A stretch of 64,000 nucleotides of DNA, from contig JAIXMP010000058.1 in the NCBI GenBank assembly GCA_025677815.1, forward strand, positions 1 to 64,000, written 5' to 3'. Numbering within the stretch: position 1 is the first letter of the stretch; every line of letters begins with the position of its first letter. Under the pieces are notes generated by a model. It made no database searches. It saw only the letters and a list, made by a program, of their open reading frames with translations, and was not told the origin of the DNA. The DNA comes from Phascolomyces articulosus. Taxonomy: Eukaryota > Mucoromycota > Mucoromycetes > Mucorales > Lichtheimiaceae. The position numbers were made by a program, and so were the translations under genes. This document shows, in pieces, positions 23,701 through 35,946 of this stretch.

Positions 23701-25581
23701 GTAAGCTGGTTCACGTAATGATTGAGGAATCATGTCGTTATCGTCATCATCTTCCTCATACTAAATAGTAATGACGAAGGAAGAAGAAGAGAAAAAAAGA
23801 AGGATTAGTTACCATCATCGATTCTGTTCATCATGAGGTTCCTATTTATAAATATGTATATACCTCGATTGCACCAGCGCTCCCAGCAGCAACCACACGA
23901 CCATCACGGGTAATTTGAATGTTTGCTTGTTGTAATAATTGTTCGGCGGATCGTTTAATTTCGCAAATATCAGCCTAATATTTTAATTAGATTTCATGTA
24001 ATGAAAATGACGAATCATCGATATTGTGGATAGCAACAACAATTACAAACCTTGATTTTTTCTGCTTCATCATAATCTTTGGATTCAACGGCTTGTTTCT
24101 TGCCCAATTCTAAGTCAATGACGATTTTGCCAAAACGAGATAAATTATCACTGATATCTTTGTATACTTTAGCAATTTGATATGATTCATCTAGTCAAAA
24201 ATCAAATAAAAATTAGTTTTAGCATCTAAATTACTTTTTTTGTCACTAGGGTGAATGTTATAAGATATATACCTCGAGCCGCTTCTTCTTCAGCATGCAT
24301 TAAAGCGGAAATCCATTGTTGAAGTTCAATATCAAGTACTCCAGAAGCAGAAAGTCGATTACTAAGACTTTGACTGCTAGAGACACTTGTTCTTCTTGTA
24401 GATGAACTTAACATACTTGATTCATCTAAAGGATGTTGTAAATATCGGGCCATATGACTCTATTTAATGTATTATTATTAGTTTGAATTCTTCTTGTCAT
24501 TCTAATGGTTAACAGTAATTTTTCTAAAAAGAACTTACAGGGATTGCAGTTACACCTGCGCTTTCATGACGTAATGGTTGACCTAACACGTTAAGGGCGA
24601 GTATGCCAACCTATTCAAAATAATAATAATAATAAATAATAGGGAATAGTGTGTCAACAAGATCGACAAGAAACGCATGAATTTTATAATATAAAAAAAA
24701 GAGGGTGTTTGTGGGACAAATGAACGAAAATCCAAACCACATGGATTGAAAAAAAATAAAAGGCGTTGTTTGGTGGATGATCAACAAAAATGACAATAAT
24801 TATGCTTACCACCACCAACCAGTAAACAACCCTTGTCTTCCTTCCCCTTCTCTCTTTTACTCATCTTCTTTCTCCCCCCAACCTCTCCCCTGATCGCATT
24901 ATTATAAAACCACTTGTTCTAAAGTTGTTGACTGGATAAAAAAAATAAATCATTCCCCTCTCACTTCTTCACACCCCCTTTTTTCTTCTCTCCTCTCATC
25001 AAACAATAAAAGTGATAATAGTAATGAAATGTTTACCTGATTATAAGTATTTAAACGATTTCGATGGCAACTGCGCACGACCAATCTGACATATTCACCA
25101 TCAGCATTGACTTTAATGGATTTTAATTCACGAGCCCGATACTGAGCGCGTGTATTATTATCAAGACTGACATAGCTGAGAGAGAAATAAAAATGTGTCA
25201 GTCAATTCAATTTCCAATGTTAGTCTTCGACTCCGATGGATGCAGCATTATTACCCTAATCGTGTGAATTCAATCACCATATCATCATCTTCTTCATCGT
25301 CTTCTTGGCCCTCTGCATCATCTTCTGGTGAAACATGCTCATCAAGATCATCTTGAATACTGGATGGATCTTTCAAGATACCAATATATACGTCTACTTT
25401 GGTCGCAATTTTATAATGATGGGATAATACTTGAACTTTAGAAATACGTGCAGGTCCACAAAGTAATCGAATAATAAGATCTTGTGGATAAGTAGGACAT
25501 CTATGAAGGGAATGGTATTAATATTATAATTGATTTTTGTTTGTTTGTTCGTTCATTGCTGTTGAATAATGTTGGGTGGTC

Positions 25582-25620
<39 letters not shown>

Positions 25621-25863
25621 CAGTCCAGGAGCCATAGTAGTGATATATAGAATAAGAATAAAAATTTACTTTGGTGTTTGCCAGCCTTTCACTTTATTAT
25701 TACTCGGCAATGGGTCGGGTTCACTAATGTCAGCATCATTATCAATCTTGTCTGATCGTTTATTTCGATTACCAGGACTCGAAGCTACAAGTTGTTCTGG
25801 TTCATGATCATCGTCCCACGATGAACAGTGCGCTATTTCGTAAGGAAGTGGCACAACAGTCAT
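20729..25863 (-). CDS. CEP104: CEP104-like centriolar/ciliary-tip and microtubule protein
   Basis: Fourteen minus-strand exons, reading 25863-25670, 25500-25255, 25175-25037, 24610-24539, 24459-24273, 24190-24051, 23974-23864, 23760-22707, 22571-22069, 21988-21746, 21664-21501, 21424-21316, 21241-21103 and 20988-20729, give 1186 residues in frame. Family order is complete. An N-terminal jelly-roll (about 1-215) contains GWQTPK, RLGYVSLDNN, ARELKSI and LNTYNQVGILALN. A coiled coil follows at about 260-360. A disordered acidic, S/H-rich insert runs to about 585 and is much longer than in animals. A TOG-like alpha-solenoid covers about 590-885. C-terminal Cys/His zinc modules start with CIFC at about 1020, continue with CSRC and CTRC, and end with RCPLC. 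Animal CEP104 binds tubulin and EB1 at ciliary tips and distal centrioles. Intron sizes run from 74 to 426 bases. Confidence 0.9.
25583..25620. repeat. 38-base T homopolymer in CEP104 intron 1
   Basis: Uninterrupted T run on the plus strand, A on the transcribed sense, inside the first intron of the CEP104-like gene. It is the longest homopolymer I saw in the window. Its exact length may be an assembly estimate. Confidence 0.9.
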
Positions 25864-28584
25864 GGAATGTCGAGGTTTATTTATTTAAATTGAAAAAGGG
25901 AAAAAGGAAAAAAGAGAAAAAGAGAGAAAAAGAGAGAGAAAAGAAAGTAAGAATATTACCCACAAAAAAAAAAGAAGTATAATAATAATTATATTATGCT
26001 CTAATAGGTTGGGTTGGATGGGTGCCAATATATGTGTCGAAAAAGGTGGATTGGGGGGTTAAAATGCTTTTTTTGGCTAACACTACAAAGTTGCTGCATG
26101 TGGTGAATGACTGATTTTTTGTTGTACGCACATGTGTTTTAACAAGGTGAAGGAGCTTCAGATTTTTGGTTTGCTTTTCACTTGTGCCACCTTCAATCCT
26201 ATTTTATTATTATCCTATACAAGCAGAAGACTTGTTCAGTCAGCAACTTCTTTATGGCGATGGAATCTGCTGCTAGCTACTAATAACTACTTAGTAGGTA
26301 TAATAATGTGAAAGCTAATAAGCCTTCTATTAATAGGGATTAGGAAGCAGGTAAAATAATAGTGCCACTCAATCTTCAAAGTCTCCTTGAATATTCTGTT
26401 ATGATTTGACGTAGCACAAAAGAATACTTATAAATTATAATACTACAGCTACTATTTGAAGTTGCATATGTATTATATTATTTCTGAAACTTTTGAATCA
26501 AGATCACATTTGCAGGTATTTGCAGCTAAAATGATTATAATCATAATTATATAAAGAGTAACTTGTTTTTCTAGACCTTGGTATTGTTAATATAATATAT
26601 ATAAAAACATAATAAATCTAGGTGGCACTTTTTTCTTCGATCATCGATGTACGAATATAACAATAAAGCACATTGTTTCGGAGTCAACGTTTCGGCAAAT
26701 GACTCGTTTAGGAGGAAACGTGTAACAAGGATCCTTTTGGACAACCGTTTACAGGATTTTGACTAGTGGTTGGCACATCTTATTTTTCAACTTGGCGCGT
26801 GGTGAAAATTAGAATGGCATTTGGTTTTTTTATTATTATTATTATTTTGGCACTTGATGAATTTTGATTTGGCATGAATATCATATATTTATTTCAATCC
26901 AACAGTTTTATTGGCTAAGATATAATTATTGTTTCTTTAATATTAAAGTTATTGGTATAATGTCTTGTGTAACTAATGTGATAAACTGTAACTTATAAGA
27001 GGGCTGAGAGTGATAAAAGAAAAAATTGAAACAAGTGAAAAAGCAATGATGAATAGAAAATAAAATGAATGAACTGGAAGGGGAGAGACAGAAGGGAACG
27101 TCCAAAAGCACCATGTGGACAATTAGCTCCTGTTCACAAAAAAAAAAGATCTGGCAAACTATATTGCAGACGATAACATCTTACGGCCAGATGGATGACT
27201 ATCTACTTTTCGTAAGAAATATGACAAAAGAAAAAAGTGCATCTTATACCAGGATAGCCGAGATGCCCATGTATGCTTTATCCATTGCCTAGCTGAGGTG
27301 AATGTGTAGAAACCAAAGAGAGCTAGACAAATTGTGTATCACGATAATCCAGATTATTGAGAACATCAGCATTGCAACAATTCTATTTTACCTGTTTCAC
27401 CATTCAGCATGTTAAAGCTATCCTCATCCACCTCTTGTCGCCTTGTTGGTTTTCACCGCTCCACACATCATGACCGAGAATAATACACGAAAAGAAAGGT
27501 GATCAACACAAAGGATTCTGTATATGATAGGGACAAAAATAAATCACCATTTACTTATATATTCATAGCACTGCTTGAGAGCCTCCAGGTGAGTAACTCT
27601 CGCACTATCCAAGCCGTTACACGGGCAAAAAGGCACGGTTCATGTATCGTGCGAGGAATCGCACTTTGGGACATATATATATATATATAAGAGAAAAAAA
27701 AGTATATTGTCTCGATACTAGAGAATATATCCTATACTTGTACACAGTAACCACCCATAGCAATCCACTTGGAACGAATCATGACAACATCGATTTAGGT
27801 TCTTTGTAAATGCATTGCTAATCACTAGAGTTCAGAACCGTCGTTAATGAGTATTTCGCATGGACTTGAATCAAACGAGCCAGGACACACACGTTTTTGT
27901 ACCCTTACAATCATAATTACTTTGATAACAGCGTGAAGTAGAAACCATAAAATGCTACCTCTGTTAACTTCTTATTGCTAGGAGGATGTATCGAAACAAC
28001 GCATAAATACATAAACACCTTGTTATAAAAAAAATGATGCATATAAATGAAAACTTCTGTTATAAAAAAAGGTCGATGAACATAATTATAAGCCATACTT
28101 TTGTTTTTCTCCTGTATGACCACTTGAAAGAACAAGTAAAGTAGAAAGAAAGAGTAGCTGTAGATCCGTATTAAATTATTTTTTACATATCAAGACATTT
28201 CTAATCTAAAGCCAGATCCAAACAAAATGCCTAAGTTAGTAAAACGAAAGTAACTACAATGACACCCCTCTTTGATCCGATTCTCAATAAATTATTAAAT
28301 GTATAATAATTTACCATATAAACGAATTATAAGGTCCTGGCCAGAAGAAATATCTTGACATGTAAAAAAAAAGTGATGTCGTATTAGTATTATTGTTTGG
28401 TAATTGATGTATATAATGAACAAAGATTTAATGCTTACCACGCAAGTATAGAGGATGCTTCCTGCCGATGGCCACACCCCATAATTCATCAACTTTTGAC
28501 CATACTTGTACTGAGCAACTAAAGGCTTTTTTTTTACAATAGAAAACCTTGCAGGAACTCCAAGCAAATGATCGTTGATGAAGA
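25864..28584. other. Gene-poor region upstream of CEP104
   Basis: Begins with the promoter side of the CEP104-like gene (A/G-rich on the plus strand). Scattered short frames at 27065-27292 and 27499-27690 (+) and 28567-28295 (-) lack introns or domains I can support. The last starts 18 bases from the pseudogene on the other strand, and part of it (VPARFSIVKKKPLVAQYKYG) looks coding-like, but no in-frame splice join was found. Decayed coding DNA is possible. Confidence 0.4.
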
Positions 28585-30471
28585 ATGAGAGGAACCATCC
28601 CAGGGCACCTTATTTACACACAACTTGAACCACACGAACTAATTGCTCTCGTTGGTGCATTTATTGACTTGAAAATGTCTGTTGGCGCCATGGAACTCTG
28701 GAAGAATATTTATTTTTCTAGTAATTAGAAAAACCTTCTACCCAATGGCCGGTATTCCATTTACTTCAACTGTATATACAAAGAAATTACAAGAATATGT
28801 GACAAATGTTTCATACTGTGCAAAAGTTGGTTCCAAAGCCGCATTATATGTATGTCGCAATGTACTAGATATGAAGATGAAGCTCTGCTTAAAATGCCGA
28901 GTTATTTTCTACTAACAACATCCGGAACCAATTCCTCTGGGATTATCTACATCAAATACACCAAAAACAAAAGCTCAACAACAATTATTCAAGCTTGACG
29001 AATTCATCGATTTCATTATCCCTGAAGCAATTGTAAAAAACAGCTTCCGATCAGGGCCCAGCGTGATACTTTATAACTGTAGATTATTATTACAGGAAGC
29101 ACGCAACAAGCATGGTGGGGACGTTGGTATTTGCACAATGGGTGATGCATTTGAAACAATGATGAATAATTACAAAGGTAAATAAATGGATCCAGTAAAA
29201 AAAAGCAAAAGAATTTCTAACATAAATTTAAATATAACATCACAGAAATACCAGCGCTGCCATCACATTTATCAATAGCAGCAATAACACCATGGAATAA
29301 TGTACCACGATATGAACAAAAAATGAACAGTCGACAAAATAAGTTGTATATTTGCAACCTGGATGAAGCTGTCACTATGAGTGATTTATGGAAAGAATGT
29401 ACCAAGTCTGGTTCTGTTACTCAGGTAAACATCATTACGGACAAACGTACTGGTATATCCAAAGTGTTTGGGTTCGTTAAATACAACAGCAATGAAACGG
29501 CCGCCAACGCAGTGATTTACATGAATGGTCAACAGTTATTATCAAAGCAAATCCATGTGGAATTTGCTTATCAACACGAACTTCAAAAAAAGACATACTT
29601 ATCATCATCATTCAAAGATTCTGAACAATACCACCAACAGCGAAAACATGAAACTAATAACATAGCGACATCATCCAAACATCCTGATCCATATTACCAT
29701 TAACAGCAAAAGCATAATAATGGAAATGATAATAGGGCAAGGTTATCCATACATCCTCACCCACATGACCCCGGCAACCATGAACTTTTCAACAAAAATA
29801 CGTCACTATACAAGAAACATAGAGACATTATAAAAAATCAAATATATTCTACCATGTAAGCTGTTTCTAATATTTATAAAAAGAAATATAACATGAGGAA
29901 AAAGGCAGATAAAAATATCAACCTTTTATTTTAGATTACATGGTACAGTTATAAAATGTATCCATTATTTGCAGATGGAATTCTGAATATACTCAACCAA
30001 GCTGATAATGACGATCTGAACTATTAGTAAATGAAAGGAATGCGCTGGAAAGTACTATTGATGATGCTGCGATGGTTGTCACCACGGTAAAAATGAGCAT
30101 TAATAATGAATGGATTTCCATGAATCTGCATGATCACTAATGCCATGAATTTCTATGAAAAGTGTCAGTTCATGAAGATCCATCGATCTATACAGAATCA
30201 TAGACATTCAGTCATATCCATTACCTATTTATATGCAGATTCATGTAAATTCATATCCTTTTTTTAAAAAAAAAATTTCGTATCTTGCCCTGTGGATGCA
30301 GTATATAGTATATCTCTACATGGATGAAACCACTTTTATTCTATTATGATATGCACTTTGGATAATAAAATTTCTTTTTGAGGGCCATTGCCTATACAAA
30401 ATAACGAGACAAATAGTAAAGAGACTATGGAAATTCTTCATAAACCAGTATCATGGTTACACAAAGAAGTG
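28585..30471 (+). pseudogene. Decayed multi-exon gene with an RRM domain
   Basis: An ATG at 28585 starts a frame (MRGTIPGHLIYTQLEPHE) broken by a frameshift near 28725. The shifted frame (KTFYPMAGIPF) runs to an in-frame TAA at 28914-28916 and continues directly as QHPEPIPLGL. A GTAAAT donor near 29178 and AG near 29245 join to the next exon. This holds an RRM at about 29341-29580, with RNP2 LYICNL and RNP1 KVFGFVKY, most like the second RRM of SF3B4 by eye. Another in-frame TAA (29701-29703) precedes more open frame to a GTAAGC donor near 29858. Later exon-like pieces (ERNALESTIDDAAMVV near 30030-30090 and ETMEILHKPVSWLH near 30384-30471) extend it. Both TAA codons sit next to CAA or CAG and could derive from CAA. 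The original function is not identified. Confidence 0.55.
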
Positions 30472-30720
30472 TAAGTAAGGATTTTTCTTGGATAAGCATG
30501 CAGTTTCATATACCTATGGATATTCATTCATTTCATTCATACTCATAGATATATTTTATGGATATTCATCCAGTTTCATTCATTTTTATAATAGAGATTC
30601 ATAACAATATCTGCATGGTATTGCATCATTGTACTTTTTCATAGATACTCATAGATATTCATAGCCTTTCATAATCCACTAATTCATAACCATGCAGAAT
30701 CAAGTAAATTAATTTTTTTT
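30109..30720. repeat. Degenerate ATGGATATTCAT / TTCATAG repeats filling two introns
   Basis: Two blocks, about 30109-30260 and 30490-30700, are built from imperfect short units such as TATGGATATTCAT (twice exactly in the second block), TTCATAGATAYTCAT and CAGTTTCAT. In the first block related units appear mainly in inverted form (CCATGAAT, ATGAATTTCTATGA). They lie between exon-like remnants of the RRM pseudogene. No terminal inverted repeats or target duplications are clear. Confidence 0.5.
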
Positions 30721-30858
30721 TTTTTTTTTTTGCCGTGCTGTATATCAAATTTTATCACATAGCCACTTTAAATTGTCAATTCAGATTTTATTGTTTTGGG
30801 CTAGACCTCATGCACTACATTTTATAACAGAGTATATAACTAGAAAGTAGTTTTTTTT

Positions 30859-32793
30859 TCACGAATCATGATAGCTATTAACATGGATTATTTTTGCTTT
30901 TTCACAGCCATTAAAATTAGACGCAGCTGCTATTGTATAGGCGCCAAAGTTTTCAAAATACAACCGATCTCCAATATGTAATTCTGGAAGATTCCCATCA
31001 TAATCAATACGGTCATACGAACAGCAAGCTGGACCCCATATTGTACATGGATAATTTTTTTCGTCGTCTTCAATTTCGCGACCATAAAAACAAATTCCGT
31101 TTTTTCTGAGAACTGTAGTATTAAAAATGGAATAAAAAATGGATCAATTTAATAAGTTAACGTCTGTCCACAGAATTGATTTTTTTGGTCCCTTTGATAT
31201 CTAATGATGTTAAATGATAATAATATTTTTTTACCTCGCGGATTTAGTTTTAAATATTCATCAATGGTTGGCGTGTGGGGCGACCCGTAATACCCATCGT
31301 TGATATAATCTACAATTTTTTTTTTTGTGAAAATAAATGTAACCATAAACATAAACGCCCACGAGTACACACAGTGCTCTTGTATACAGAATAGATCAAG
31401 TATGTAATTTACATGTAAATGTTCGATCCTCCTGCTGCATTTTCTCTGATACATATAAAGAATTCTTTTTATTTTTATCACCATCATGAACTGTGCGTCG
31501 TCCAATAATACCAACGCAATATACATAGGCTGGTCCTCCAACGAAATAACGTCCCGGTTCGGCAATAACACGCACATCTTTGGATGGAAATAGTTCATCA
31601 ACTGTTGATCCAAGTACTGCTGCCACTTTTTCAAAGGTTGTACCTTCAACAACACTTGAATCATTGAACCCGCCTCCAACATCCAATAATGTTAGTTGAT
31701 AACCAAATGTTTCGGCCCTACCAAACACATGTCGTGCACGAACCAATGCATGGTAAAATGCATCAGCATTGGAGCATTCACATCCCACATGAAAGCTATT
31801 ATTATTATAATACATACAGAAGAAAACAGATGAGAATCACAAAACTTGCTACTATTTTGGTAGGTTATACATACAAATTGATTTAAAAACACAAACCTGA
31901 CCCCAACAAGGTTTAACCCCAAATCTTTGATTGTTCGCAGCAAATGATCAAATGTATCAGGTGATGCACCGTATTTACGACCCAATGATATTGCGGAATA
32001 AGAATCATCCACCAAATACGCAAAACGAGCTTTGCATTTGGGTAGATTTCTTTTATCTTGTATAATTCATCTTCATTATCAAATGTCATTAACGATACAT
32101 TATTTTGTGATGCATATCGAAGGAACGAAGGTTGTTTAACCGGTTGAGCATAAATAATTTGATCTGGGTCGACTCCCAATTCTAAAACTTGTTGTATCTC
32201 CATCTTGCTTGCACAATCAAAACCCATACCAAGTGATGCTAAATATTGAATGGTAACTGAATCCGGATTGCACTTGATAGCTGATTGTATAAAAAACAAG
32301 ATGGTAAAATAAAAAATGTTGTTAGTGTGAGAAAATAAAAAAATATATATAAAAAGGAACGGAATGGTGTAGAGAGAGACGCAGAACTATCAATAGTCGC
32401 ATAACGCTAGTTACCATAAAATGGCTGAATCCGAGGTAACAGTGCTTTCCATTTCAAGTACTGACGATGTAATTCACCAAGGTCACCAACGTAGAACGCA
32501 TGACATTCAACTGGAATGTTATTATTAGAGAATGATACTGTCTTTTCAAAATGTTCTTTAATGGCTTCTTCGACGCTATTTCCCATGACTTTTGTGGTGA
32601 GTCTATTGCTGCCATTATTAATACGTGTTGGTGACACAGTGTTGATTGTATAATTATTCATTTGTTTTATTCTTGTCGACTTATCGTCATTACGTAGGGT
32701 ATTACGTTGTCTAGATGCATTATCATTTTGTTCTTGAGCACCATCTTTGCCCAGAACTAAATTTAAATTATTTAACAATGATTTGAAATGCAT
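30859..32793 (-). pseudogene. Second ornithine decarboxylase copy, frameshifted
   Basis: Five exons homologous to the intact ODC at 33.98-35.95 kb: 32793-32415, 32280-31897, 31795-31413, 31309-31235 and 31112-30859. Splice sites are retained, but the exon sum (1475) is one base short of a whole frame. The defect is a one-base deletion at 32014-32016, where a run of four A (plus strand) in the intact copy is three here. Translation shifts at LRI and stops within about 35 codons. The PLP-lysine context AIKCNPDS, DVGGGF and AEPGRYF persist. Independently, the phosphate-binding SFHVGSGC is SFHVGCEC, with Ser and Gly replaced. The end reads GPACCSYD. The deletion could in principle be a sequencing error, but the altered cofactor site suggests relaxed selection. 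Confidence 0.87.
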
Positions 32794-33978
32794 AGTGTAT
32801 AATAAATGAATATATAAAATAAAATGGAAAGGAAGAGGAATATATATAAAAATATCGTACGTCTAAAATGAAAGCAAAAAAAATCTACGTACATAGGTTT
32901 TTGATGGACCCATGATATTGTACATGCTTTTATTATAATAACCAACAAGTATGTCTATTTTACACTTTGCCTTTTTTCTCTTTCAAAAGAAAAAAAAGGA
33001 GGGGGGCGTAATAGCCATCATTATGGTCTCGATAAAACAATATTGTCAGTAAAAAAATAGTCGATTATATTTTAAGCATGTCATTTTTTTTATAAAGACC
33101 CAAAAGGAAGAAGGGAGGGTCTATCTAAGGAAAAAATGCGTGAATAATCCAAAAAATGGATGCACCGAATTGTTTATATTTTTTGTCTTCTATGCTGCAT
33201 GAAAATCTATTGTACTAAATCTGCAGCTGTATGCATGATGATCGCTTTCTTTGCACTGAGACCTCCTAATTATGCATCAGGTTGATTGCATTAGTGGTTG
33301 CTAGCTATACCATGTAATTTTCTGGAGGGAGTCAGAGAACAAGTAGGAAGAAAATGGTATAAAAACACGAAACACAACAAAAAGAAAAGAAAACAGTTAC
33401 ACTGGATTTATCATATAATAATATAACCGTCAAACGTACAGTACCACGAAATTTATATACATATACATATACATATATATGTGAGTACATATATTGCTTA
33501 TAACAAGCTAACTTTGTTACCTCACAGTTCAATTTAGCTCGCCATAGGTAACATCACCCTGAGCAACTGGATTACTTAAGAAAATGTACAATGCTTGCAA
33601 TTTTCTCAGCTAGGATTCAAACTTACTTTTACCTTAGAATTAATTTTTGATAATAAATATCAACAAAACCTATCATTTCAAATATCAAAATCACTTTTAT
33701 TAGTGGTCCTAAACGTGCGCTTCATATATTATATTTTATTTTTGTTTATAACTTATATTTCTTATGCAACGAGACAAAAACGTACTTCAACAAAATCTCA
33801 ACTTGAATCCCTTGGCTGGTATTGAAACCAAAAGTATCTCTAAGGCAGGATCATTTTTCTTTAGTAGTTAACATGAGAAAAAAAAAGGGTTCTTTTTAAA
33901 ACGATTGGGTGGGATAGATTAACAAGTTTTTTTTCCGAGTAAGTAAATGTAATTAATAGAGAGGAGTGTTTTATTTTT
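32794..33978. other. Spacer between the two ODC copies
   Basis: About 1.2 kb, promoter side of the broken copy and 3' side of the intact one. Contains a (CATATA)n-like tract near 33457-33480. Small frames here have no support. Confidence 0.55.
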
Positions 33979-35946
33979 TCAAGGGTCATAGTAGCTGTTG
34001 ACATGAATTATTTTGGGTTTTTCATAACCGTTAAAAGTAGAAGCTCCTGCTATTGTGTATGCTCCAAAGTTTTCCAAATACAACCAATCCCCAACATGTA
34101 ATTCTGGGAGATACCCGTCATATTGAATACGGTCGAGTGAACAACAAGTTGGGCCCCATATTGTACATGGGTATTTTTTTTCATTATTATCTAGTTCTCG
34201 ACCGTAAAAGTATATATCCTTTTTTCTAAGCACTATATTAGAAATAAACATATATAGTGAATATATTGATATAATGCATGTTTTAAGATTGTAGTATTTT
34301 TACCTCGTAAATTTAAATTTAATTGGTCAAGAATAGGCATTTGAAACGTTCCATAGAATCCATCATTGATATAGTCTACGTTTTTTATAATGTAGTAAGT
34401 GTTGGTAAATTATTCATGAAAGAATGTACAGTGATAACAATATAGTAACCATGGTATGTCTAGTATATTAATCAACTATACTACTTACATGTTAACTTAT
34501 AATTCTCCTGGTCGTTTTTTTCTTGTTTAAGGGACAGAGAGTAATCGTAGGCTTTTTGATGATCGTTACTTTCTTCTACTCGTCGTCCAATAATACCAAA
34601 GCAAAATGTATAGGCTGGTCCTCCAACGAAATAACGTCCCGGTTCGGCAATAACACGCACATCTTTGGATGGAAATAGTTCATCAACTGTTGGTCCAAGT
34701 ACTGCGGCTACTTTTTCAAAGGTTGTACCTTCAACAACACTTGAATCATTGAATCCACCACCTACATCCAATAATGAGAGTTGATAACCAAATGTTTCGG
34801 CCCTATCAAACACATGTCGTGCACGAACCACTGCATGATAAAATGCATTGTCATTCGAACACCCGCTTCCCACATGAAAGCTATTATGTATATTTGGATT
34901 TGTAAACAAAATGATAATAACATTCACTCTCAACATATATCAAATTATAAATCCATTTTGTTTTTACAAAACTGACCTAACCCCAACAAGGTCCAATCCC
35001 AGTCCCTTGATGGTTTGTAATAAACGATCAATTATACCTAATGGTGCACCATATTTACAACCCAATGGTATTGCGGAATCAAAATCATCCACCAAAATAC
35101 GCAAAACGAGCTTTGCATTTGGATAGATTTCTTTTATCTTGTATAATTCATCTTCATTATCAAATGTCATTAACGATACATTATTTTGTGATGCATATCG
35201 AAGGAACGAAGGTTGCTTCACCGGCTGAGCATAAATAATTTGATCTGGATCGGCTCCCAATTCTAAAACTTGTTGTATCTCCATCTTGCTTGCACAATCA
35301 AAACCCATACCAAGTGATGCTAAATATTGAATGGCAACTGAATCTGGATTACATTTTACGGCTATGTAATATGATAATAAATACATGATGCATAAAAATG
35401 ATATTAAAATCAGTATACATGTTCTGGTATCTTTTAAGAAAAAAAAGTATATAAAAAGAAGGGGGTTGTTGTAGAAGGTTACACAACATGTTAAACTGCA
35501 TGATATTTACCGTAAAATGGCTCAATTCGAGGTAATAGTGATTTCCATTTTAAATATTGACGATGCAAATGACCCAGGTCACCGATAAAAAACGGATTCT
35601 CATCAACAGTTGTATCATAATTATCAGATGATGGCGTTATCTTATCCAGTTGGTGCCTAATGGCTTCTTCAGCACTATTATCAAATACTACTGTAGAAGT
35701 AGTACTACTGTTGTTACTATTGTCACGGTCACAGTTAGCCGTCCTTGTCAATAGAGGTACGTCAATAATACTATTATTATTGGTACTGTGCTTGTTTATT
35801 GCTGTTTTCGCGTTACTGTAAGACAGGATTTTTACATCATCATACTGTTGAGATAATGGGGCGTCGTGGTGGTTGTCCTTTTGTTTTTGGGTATTTTTGG
35901 AACTAACAAAATGTAAATTATTTAACAGAATTTTTATAAATTGCAT
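33979..35946 (-). CDS. Ornithine decarboxylase
   Basis: Five exons, 35946-35511, 35361-34977, 34880-34489, 34375-34304 and 34232-33979, give 512 residues. A group IV PLP decarboxylase making putrescine from L-ornithine, the entry step of polyamine synthesis. Key sites: PFYAVKCN with PLP lysine 148, SFHVGSGC at 274-281, DVGGGF, AEPGRYFV, YYINDGFYG (substrate Asp 409), and WGPTCCSLD with catalytic Cys 458, then ENFGAYT. In animal and yeast ODC the residue after that Cys is Asp, which contacts the substrate amino group; here it is Cys 459, and the broken copy also has Cys. The region before the lysine is about 75 residues longer than in animal ODC and is low-complexity. ODC acts as a cytosolic homodimer with shared active sites. 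Confidence 0.92.

Noticed and set aside
27065..27690. Two plus-strand frames (75 and 63 residues)
   Set aside because: No recognisable domains or supporting splice structure; may be decayed coding DNA but not defensible as genes.
28295..28567. Minus-strand frame starting 18 bases from the RRM pseudogene
   Set aside because: Part looks coding-like, but neither possible acceptor joins to its donor in frame without an early stop or an odd truncation.
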